Below, piece after piece: positions 57,170-64,000 of a DNA stretch of 64,000 nucleotides (position 1 is the stretch's first letter; each line of letters starts with the position of its first letter). The translations under genes and the position numbers were made by a program. The DNA lies in assembly GCA_021234155.1 (NCBI GenBank), contig JAJEKV010000021.1, positions 17,123,563 to 17,187,562 of the forward strand, read 5' to 3'. The notes under the pieces are model-generated. The model was not told where the DNA came from. It worked only from the letters and a program-made list of their open reading frames with translations, and did not search any database. The DNA is from Isoetes taiwanensis (Eukaryota > Streptophyta > Lycopodiopsida > Isoetales > Isoetaceae).

Positions 57170-57777
57170 AGAAATACTATGTATACTTTTATAAGAACCA
57201 AAGTGTTAGATCTCAGTTGGAACTTTCTGAACTTAAGAAATTGGGAGGTTTGGAAATGAGGTATTATTTGTCATGCACCGGCCACTGCCTCAGGAAAACT
57301 GTAAGTTTTCCATATCTAAACACCAAGAATTCCTCTAGTTCTGAAGAGAATTGCTAAAGGAGTATTGTAAAAGCCACAACGGCGCTTATTTGGTTTGTCA
57401 ACTCTTAACTGCTCAATGTTCCTACTCACCCTTCTCACTGCGTCAAGAGTATGACATATAATGTAGTCATAAATACTGACACAAATAGACTTTTCAACAA
57501 ATTTAAAACACTAAGATGTATCACTTATTATAGCAACTTAATGTTGTTATATTAGCATCAGTTTTCTTCAACTAGATCTCCTTTGACTGTAGTGGACCTG
57601 GTTCAAATAGACAAAGCAGCTTATCCAGATTTTTTAGAACTGAGGACATCAAGATCTACCTTTGGTTGTTTCTAGAGCTGATTCTTCTGTTCTAGACATC
57701 TAGAGCTGATTTTTCTGTTCCAGACATGGCCTCTCGACGATCACAAAGCCTTATTGCCTTGCCTCCAATACACTATG
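57170..57777. other. Intergenic, downstream of the P450
   Basis: Contains the 3' untranslated part of the P450 gene. Otherwise no gene supported. Confidence 0.45.
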
Positions 57778-57786
57778 CTCTTATAG

Positions 57787-58130
57787 GGGTGAAGATAACG
57801 TTACCCCGGTTTTGGTGATTCCATGGCAGAGATATCCCTTCCGGCAGAATCACCAAAATTGTGCAGTAACTACGCAGTCACGCTGACTGCATCTGCCCCT
57901 TAACTATTTTTTTGCTCAGATTTTTGAGCTTAAATACCTCGGCCGATCGAGCTTCGGATCGGGTCGAAATAAGACGGATTGGAGGAGATCATCCATGCAA
58001 ACCAAAAATCAGATCGAGCGATGGGCGAGTGATGGGCGAGTGATTCCGCGGGACGGAATTTTTTTGTGTTGATTTCGTCAGATATCTCTGTCGTGTAATC
58101 ACCAAAACTGGGGTAACTTTATCTTCACCC
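57787..58130. mobile_element. Mutator-like MITE with 9-bp target duplication
   Basis: 344 bp flanked by CTCTTATAG on both sides (57778-57786 and 58131-58139). The ends are inverted repeats of roughly 55 bp, with GGGTGAAGATAACGTTACCC on the left pairing with GGGTAACTTTATCTTCACCC on the right. They extend through TTTTGGTGATT and CAGAGATATC. A 9-bp duplication with long inverted ends is typical of MULEs. It has no coding capacity. Confidence 0.88.
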
Positions 58131-58189
58131 CTCTTATAGACAGTGCGTAACTATGCTCTTATGGCAAAGGTGTTACATAATAATGACCC

Positions 58190-58500
58190 TCTTTCATAGA
58201 CTTGTAGCCAAAGGGTACACAAAACAATAGGGGTTTGACTTTAATGATGTATCTGCTCCCGTGGTCATACTTGATACCTTGCGAGCTATTTTAGCTTTAG
58301 CAGTACATAATTCTAGGCCCCTCTATCAACTTGATTTCAAGTCTACATTTCTTAATGGGGACTTAGAAGAGCTTTGTATGCAGCAGCCTCTGGACGTATT
58401 TGATAAGGAGCATCTTGGCTGTGTTTGTAAATTGAAAAAGAGCATGTATGGTCTTAAGCAGGCACCAAGATGCTGGAATTAAAAATTCATAGTTTTCTCA
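58190..58500 (+). pseudogene. Ty1/copia reverse transcriptase fragment
   Basis: Encodes LVAKGYTKQ, then a stop, then PVVILDTLRAILALAVHN, YQLDFKSTFLNGDLEELCMQ and KSMYGLKQAPRCWN, the RVT_2 region of copia elements. Both ends are truncated and at least two stops are present. Confidence 0.88.
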
Positions 58501-58563
58501 TTCACATGAGATCACACGTATAGATCCTAATCTTTACGCTAAGTTTGAAGGAGCATTAAATTA

Positions 58564-58608
58564 TACAAGAAATTTATCGCGGCGGCCAAGGCCGCCGCGA
58601 ACATTTCT
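58564..58608. repeat. 45-bp GC-hairpin repeat, copy 1
   Basis: TACAAGAAATTTA, then a perfect palindrome with 11-bp arms (TCGCGGCGGCC and GGCCGCCGCGA, AA loop), then ACATTTCT. It recurs at 63813-63857 in direct orientation. The GC-rich core contrasts sharply with its AT-rich surroundings. Confidence 0.85.
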
Positions 58609-60120
58609 CTTTCCGACATCCTTATGCTCAGAAAAATGAGCCGGTAAAGTGGAATATTTGCAAGTTAATTCATCATACTCTTTTATCTTTCCATATGTGC
58701 ATCCAAGGGGCTGCTTGTTATTGTTGCTGTTAACATTTTGATGATATTTTCTTAGAAATAAAGGTATTAAGATTTGATATAGTAAAGCAATGCCTAGGTT
58801 ACTTAGCTATTAGTTAGTTATTTTGAGCAGAGTTTAAATTGGTAGACTGAGGGCTTGCATCTTAATTGCTTTTAAATGTTTCATGCCAAAGATTTAATAC
58901 AAATCGAATTACTGACTAATCACATGCCATTTATGTCCATTGTAAACTCGTCCTTTAAGCTTGATTGTCGAGACATACCAAACAGAGTATAACACGTGGT
59001 GTTGAATGGCTTTCTTAGACAGAAACTAAGGCAAGCAACCAAAAACTTTTTTTCCTAAATGCATTATCAATTTGTGCCGTTACATTGGACATTGTGAAAG
59101 TGCCTTTGTCGTATTACCGTGAACTTAGAGATGGAAGAACCTTTTGAAGTTCATCTCATCTTCCAATTATTATGATCTATCTTCTTGTAGCAATAACTAT
59201 GGAAAAGACATATTCCATATTCATCCAAAAACAGCCATATGAATGTTCAATAAATTGAGCTTTCTATGAAGCTGCCTAAATAACACATGATCAAGAACCT
59301 AATCTCTCAAACTGTTTTTAACAACTCAATAACTTCCTTTGATTGCAAATCAGAAGGGGAAACAACCTCATAGCGCACAGAAGCACATTCGTCATATATG
59401 GCCACATCCTTTTTTGCACTGTCTGACTCAGAGTCAAACTTTTGTAAATTCTTTGCAGTACAAAATCTCACATAGCTTAATAATTATGGCAGTACAAAAT
59501 CTCACAGTGTAGCATTGATGCAGCATCTACCATAATGCGGCAATCAAGCTAGCGGAGCAAGCATGCGTTATATATTCTGTCTTCAATATTGCCCTTGACT
59601 CTCCTGTTGCATTGGTTCGTATGGATAGTTATAGCGGCATCTGTTGCCATTTAAACATTGGTGTAAGTGTTTGTGTAACTTGTGAGGAATTGATCTACCA
59701 GCATTTCGACAGAAAACAATATGATGAATGCAGTTGACTGGTATTTCAGGTTCTATATGAATGAGCGAGGTGTGGATGTGGCACTGCTTCATGCAGGTCA
59801 ACCAACGATTTTTAACTTCAACAGCATGATAACAGCATTTTGAACGTATACCCTCTCTATTTGTCATTTTTCAACTTACATTTTGTTCTCCGCAAAAGCC
59901 ATAGCCTAAGCTGTCGAATCTTTAGGAACAAAACCGTACCTATTTTCTGTCGGACTTTGAGGCCTACTAATTTGTTTGCCGGATTTAAGCTTTCTGACAC
60001 TCTTCAATGCCTTGACTGCAGAGACCATACCCTAACTGGCAGATTGAACAATATTACCACTTGATCAATCAAATCAATATAAAGAACTTTCTATAACAAA
60101 AAAAACTCTAAAATGCGTAT
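58609..60120. other. Intergenic
   Basis: No gene supported. A short duplication CAGTACAAAATCTCACA lies near 59455-59505. Confidence 0.4.
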
Positions 60121-60538
60121 TTACCATTTTGAGAAGCGTAGCTTCCTGCAGGCTATAGCAGATCTGAATTTTATACTAGAGCACAATACCGATTTACAAA
60201 TGCATAAAACATCTGCATTCAAAGGTACTGTGGCCTTCATCTGATCACCAGTAGGCCAACCTACCTCACCAACAATAATGCTTAATGTTAGGAACTTCAT
60301 TTCTTGCCAATGCATTCACTAAAAGATCAAAGTTCGCATCAAATACATTGTTGTAAACATGCCCACCACTATCAACCCGGGCATTAGCAGATGCAAATTC
60401 CTGCAAAAAGAGTCCTGCAGGCTGAGTGTAAGGAATTAGGCAGATGCGAACTCCTGCATAAAGTTTGGGTCCTGTAGGGTGAGTGTTTATTACAACTAGC
60501 GCACCATGCCTATTCAAGTCTGCAACAATGCCCTGCAT
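60121..60538 (-). pseudogene. GH17 beta-1,3-glucanase-like remnant, frame-broken
   Basis: On the minus strand, IVADLNRHGALVVINTHP, then FASANARVDSGGHVYNN and VFDANFDLLVNALARNEVPN, and one frame over SIIVGEVGWPTGDQMKAT. The last matches the catalytic (nucleophile) strand VGEVGWPT of plant glucan endo-1,3-beta-glucosidases. The N-terminal half is missing, a 47-bp internal duplication is visible near 60380-60470, and the frame shifts near 60270. It is a dead piece of a cell-wall glucanase gene. Confidence 0.7.
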
Positions 60539-62034
60539 GGTAAACCTGATATCAGATTTGAATTTTTCACTAGAGGGCAGCCCTGATTTACCATAGCTTC
60601 AAACATCTTCAAACATCGGCAATATATTTCACGTGGCTATAGCTTCGCAAGAGCCAATATAAAGCAACAAAACATCCATCTACTATAATACTATGAAACT
60701 TTAGGGCATTTCAGAGAGAATTAAGCGTTCTACTTCAGGCAGGCAGATTTTATTGCCATTTCGCAATAGGCATTTGCTGCTTCTGAAGGCTATAACCCAG
60801 CCTATTCATCTGCCATAATCTCATAATGAGCTTTTGATATTTACTTCTTGTTCCAGATAACAAATGGACAGCTTTCCATGTGCCGAGTCTAGGCCCTAAA
60901 TCAAACATTTGCAGACCGTCTTTAGGTGCTCTTAGGCTGTGTCTGAATCTAACAGACAGAATCTAAACTGTCCAGCGAAAATGGGCATTATGAATACCCT
61001 TGAAAACGTTATGATTGAAATGCTAAAATGAAAATTGCTAAAACATACCAAAATGAAGCAATGGCCGTTGAAAGAGGAAGACCCATCTCCATGGCAAAGA
61101 GTGCTGCAGCAGAAAGATCCCGTTCAAAATTTGAGTGATTTAAGATGTTGATATCTCTTTGATACAGTAAATGTGCCCAAAAGCTGCAGATAGGTCAAGA
61201 ACCGCAGCAGGCTTGAATCAAAGAAAAAATAAATGGATCCGAGAACAAAGCACCATAGGACGCATCACCTATAGAACAAAACGAAGTGTATGACCTCTTC
61301 AGATAAGAACATTCCCAAAGCTGGGTCTGGAGGCGGAAGCTGAGAAACAAAACAGGGGCACACACCGTCATGCGCAAAACAGGGACACACACAAATCCAA
61401 ACTTTCCCACCAAAATGCTCTGCAACAGATGGAGCTTCTGCCGTTTCCCAGCTCCGGCGATGGCGATGCAAGGCGCCATAGCCAAGCCAACCCCTTATTT
61501 CGCTGTTTTTTTTTTCTCTAATTTTTTAAAGCCCTATTTTTTCCTCAGAAACCGCATCAACGAATATTCCAAAAGCATCTCTCTAGGAGAGTTATATATG
61601 TTTAGATTATTCTACCATATGTAGATGATACTATAATGATAAAAAGTGCTTCGGCTTAATCTTCAGATTAAACAATCTCTTGCAACAAAATTTTGAGGTT
61701 ACATGCTTGGGATTTATGTGCTATTGTTTAGGCTTTGAAATGTGGTGAACAAAAGTATGTTTCTGAAATTTTGAACAAGTTAATATGACTCATTGCAAGC
61801 CCGCTCTTATTCTATAGAATCTCAGCCAAAAGCTTACTCTAGTATCATGATCTCACTCTTTTATAGACAAGTGTTACGAGCACTTCCCTATTTGATTAGT
61901 ATACATCCAGATATCTTGTATGCAGTTGCAGTTTTAAACCGATTTATTGACACATCCTAAGCAGCCACACTAAAAGGTAGCAAGATGAGTATTACATTAT
62001 TGATGTCACAAAAAATGGTTCATTGCTAAACGTA
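60539..62034. other. Intergenic
   Basis: No gene recognised. Minus frames at 61195-61485 have no identifiable content. Confidence 0.4.
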
Positions 62035-62140
62035 CAAAAATATACGACCATTTTGCTAAGGTTTCCGTATGATTGTGGTGTTGTATTTGTATAAGGGCAT
62101 GCCAGTAGTGTTTATGGAGCCCGTGGTGTATTTCTAGCTA
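62035..62140 (+). repeat. Dispersed repeat R2, weak copy 3
   Basis: TTGCTAAGGTTTCCGTATGA and GGTGTTGTATTTG resemble 33590-33640. No transposase-like gene lies next to it. Confidence 0.45.
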
Positions 62141-62164
62141 GTTCGTATTCAACCTATGGTTTTG

Positions 62165-62250
62165 GCATGCACGCACAATATGCACACAATGCGTGCGCAC
62201 AATGCGTGCACACAATGCATTCATACCATGCGTATACGATGCATGCATGT
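62165..62250. repeat. Degenerate short tandem repeat (ACACAATGCGTGC type)
   Basis: Alternating CA/TG-rich units such as ATGCACACAATGCGTGC repeated imperfectly about five times. Confidence 0.6.
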
Positions 62251-62717
62251 TGAACTCCTCTTTTACTTAACACCATGCAAGGCACATGGCTTACTTTCTT
62301 TTGCATCCATATATGTCTTTTTACATGAGAGGCTTACCTTGCCAAAAAGCACTTAGGGTTTGCAAAACTGTATGCAACTTCTCTTTGTTTTGAGGTTCTT
62401 GACATATTTACTTGCTCTTAATTTGCAGTGATAAGTGATCAATGGTCTTGTAATCATGGTTCACTCCCATGAGTTTTAATGTTGCCATACCATTGTTTGG
62501 TTGTGGTGTTATGGGAAAAAATGTGTCTCCATGGCTCTAACTATTTCATGTTATTATAGCACTGCGACTCGCATGAAACCTGATAGATAGGCTTCTCATT
62601 CATCTCAGCAGATTTTCTACAATGGTGGACAGTGGATAGCCACACACATGCGAACTACCCACGAAAAATAAAGGGAAAATCCAATTATATTATTTGGACC
62701 CCAAAACAAATATAATG

Positions 62718-63600
62718 CTAATAGATGAGTGGCTGATGTACCTGCCGAAAGCTTATCACCGGGATTAAAAAACCCCGCCCTTTCGGGTTTTCGAGGAAAA
62801 ACCCTAGTGATAAGCCTTCGGGAAGGGGCTTAGACAAACGTAAGGCATAGAATCGCTCCCAAAAACCCGCGCATGGAGAAGTCGAAACGGATGGCGCCGC
62901 CAACCCTGCACCGCACATCACCAACAACAAACGAAACATACCAAAGAATAGCATCACCCAAAGGGTGGAAAAAGCATCACCCACCGGGTGGAAAACATGA
63001 TAAACGTAACTTGTACAAAATATAATAAACAAAGAAGGGGAGGGTGGGTTCAAAGAGAATAAGGTACACAGAGAAGAGGAAGCGCCAATGAAACGTCGAT
63101 GAAGAACTCCGCAATAAGCAGCAAACGCCCAACCCGATGAACGGCCCAAAACGCGGCGATGCATGCATGCATGCATGCTCGCCTTGAGCAAGAATGCCGA
63201 TTTCGCTACGCCAATCGATGACATTCTTGCACCGCACTGCATGAAACCAACAAAGCTCAATACCAAAGGACTTCCTTAACAAACTAGGATCGAGGACGAA
63301 GGTCACAGGATGAAGGCTAAAGGCCGGAAAGGACAGCAGGAAAGCAACGCCAAATTGGCCAAACCAGGCAGGAAGAAGCCCCTCCCCTGCCTGGAAACAA
63401 ATCAAAGAGAATAAGGTACTGCTGAGAGAAGAGAAAGCGCCGATGAAACGTCGATGAAGAACTCCGCAATAAGTAGCAAACGCCCAACCTGATGAACGGC
63501 CCAAAACGCATGCGATGTATGCAATGCATGCATGCTCGTCTTGAGCAAGAATGCCGATTCGCTACGCGAATCGATGACATTATAGTAGATTCAACTCCCA
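62718..63600 (-). repeat. LINE-like repeat with a 352-bp internal duplication
   Basis: The minus-strand end has FFLENPKGRGFLIPVI, the same tail peptide and hairpin type (CCCTTTCGGGTTTTCGAGG) as the LINEs at 42.9 and 43.8 kb. Blocks 63050-63225 and 63402-63581 are near-identical and offset by 352 bp. Each includes a GCATGCATGC run. Overlapping frames of 94-182 codons exist but encode no recognised domain. Confidence 0.6.
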
Positions 63601-63812
63601 TTCTTTGAATTTATTGATGTCCCTCTTTCTTATGATTTTACCATAACTATTTTGTATACCAAATACATGGGAATAGGGTAAGCGTTTCTATTGACTTAAC
63701 AGGGAATAGGAAGCTACAACTAGTGGTGTGGTTTGTTTTATAACCTTGGCGATTTTGAAACATATATCATATGTCGATATGTCGTCTATACATTCATTAT
63801 TATTATTATTAA

Positions 63813-63857
63813 TACAAGAAATTTATCGCGGCGGCCAAGGCCCCCGCGGACATTTCT
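63813..63857. repeat. 45-bp GC-hairpin repeat, copy 2
   Basis: Same as 58564-58608 with one base change in the right arm and one just after it, so the palindrome is imperfect here. It is preceded by an ATT trinucleotide run. Confidence 0.85.
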
Positions 63858-64000
63858 TTCATTCCTAACCTGTTCAAGTGGATCCACTATAATGTCTAAC
63901 GGTCATAAATTCCCGGCTGGGCAAGTAACGTTTGGGCCACATTTTGACCCTATGCTAGAAGGCTAAGAGCAATATTGAAATACGTTAGAAATAACTTGGT

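Noticed and set aside
63160-63178. GCATGC runs as a regulatory (RY/Sph) cluster
   Set aside because: They are simple-sequence repeats inside a duplicated transposon segment with no adjacent gene.
1-64000. CRISPR arrays, bacterial operons or ribosome-binding sites
   Set aside because: Spliced genes, LTR elements and plant gene families show a eukaryotic nuclear locus; no spacer-repeat array is present.

Overview
The window looks like nuclear DNA of a land plant with a large, repeat-dense genome. The evidence is the host-type genes (group-3 sulfate transporter, CYP72-clan P450, and pieces resembling SOS1, UBP12/13, a type-B response regulator, 4CL and a GH17 glucanase), GT-AG introns and a plant-type chromodomain Ty3/gypsy element. 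I cannot name the species; a non-flowering vascular plant is only a guess. All identifications come from reading the sequence, without database searches.

Layout. 1-2740: decayed gag-pol of a Ty3/gypsy element (minus). 2977-5809: 13-exon SULTR3-like sulfate transporter (minus) with about three one-base frame breaks in exons 9-10. 5810-12720: mostly AT-rich intergenic and dispersed repeats. 13025-16715: broken, intron-containing gene that I read as a transposase-like protein of an unfamiliar DNA-transposon family. 17230-17606: two exons of a 4CL-like acyl-CoA ligase. An LTR retrotransposon of about 13.1 kb (17650-30789, minus, 5-bp target duplication TTGCA) sits beside them. 31276-31549: two UBP12/13-like exons. 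32242-33430: an unrecognised, probably transposon-associated gene. 35074-35610: broken SOS1-like exons. 36760-37818: Tourist/Harbinger-like TIR element. 38.9-40.3 kb: periodic palindromes. 41.0-44.2 kb: nested and tandem 5'-truncated LINEs. 46.8-48.6 kb: another broken transposon-like gene. 48948-49560: two exons of a type-B response regulator receiver. 52.6-53.4 kb: small membrane-protein ORF. 54971-57169: intact four-exon P450. 57787-58130: Mutator-like MITE. 58.2-58.5 kb: copia RT scrap. 60.1-60.5 kb: GH17 glucanase remnant. 62.7-63.6 kb: duplicated LINE-like repeat.

The standout is the LTR retrotransposon. It is a chromovirus (chromodomain at the end of its integrase). Between its primer-binding site and gag it carries about 4 kb of extra coding sequence. 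One extra reading frame ends in a clear histone H3: the whole histone fold is present, in the same frame as an upstream 289-residue unknown domain and separated from it by a single TAG codon. The H3 part has no ATG of its own. Two further unknown acidic proteins lie between it and gag. I do not know of a described retroelement carrying its own H3, and pairing an H3 module with an integrase chromodomain (a histone-reading domain) suggests a chromatin-directed strategy. That function is inference.

A second theme is debris. Fragments of at least five ordinary plant genes lie among transposon genes. A roughly 115-bp dispersed repeat sits in the same position and orientation about 190 bp upstream of two otherwise dissimilar transposon-like genes (13.0 kb and 33.4 kb), hinting at an undescribed transposon family.
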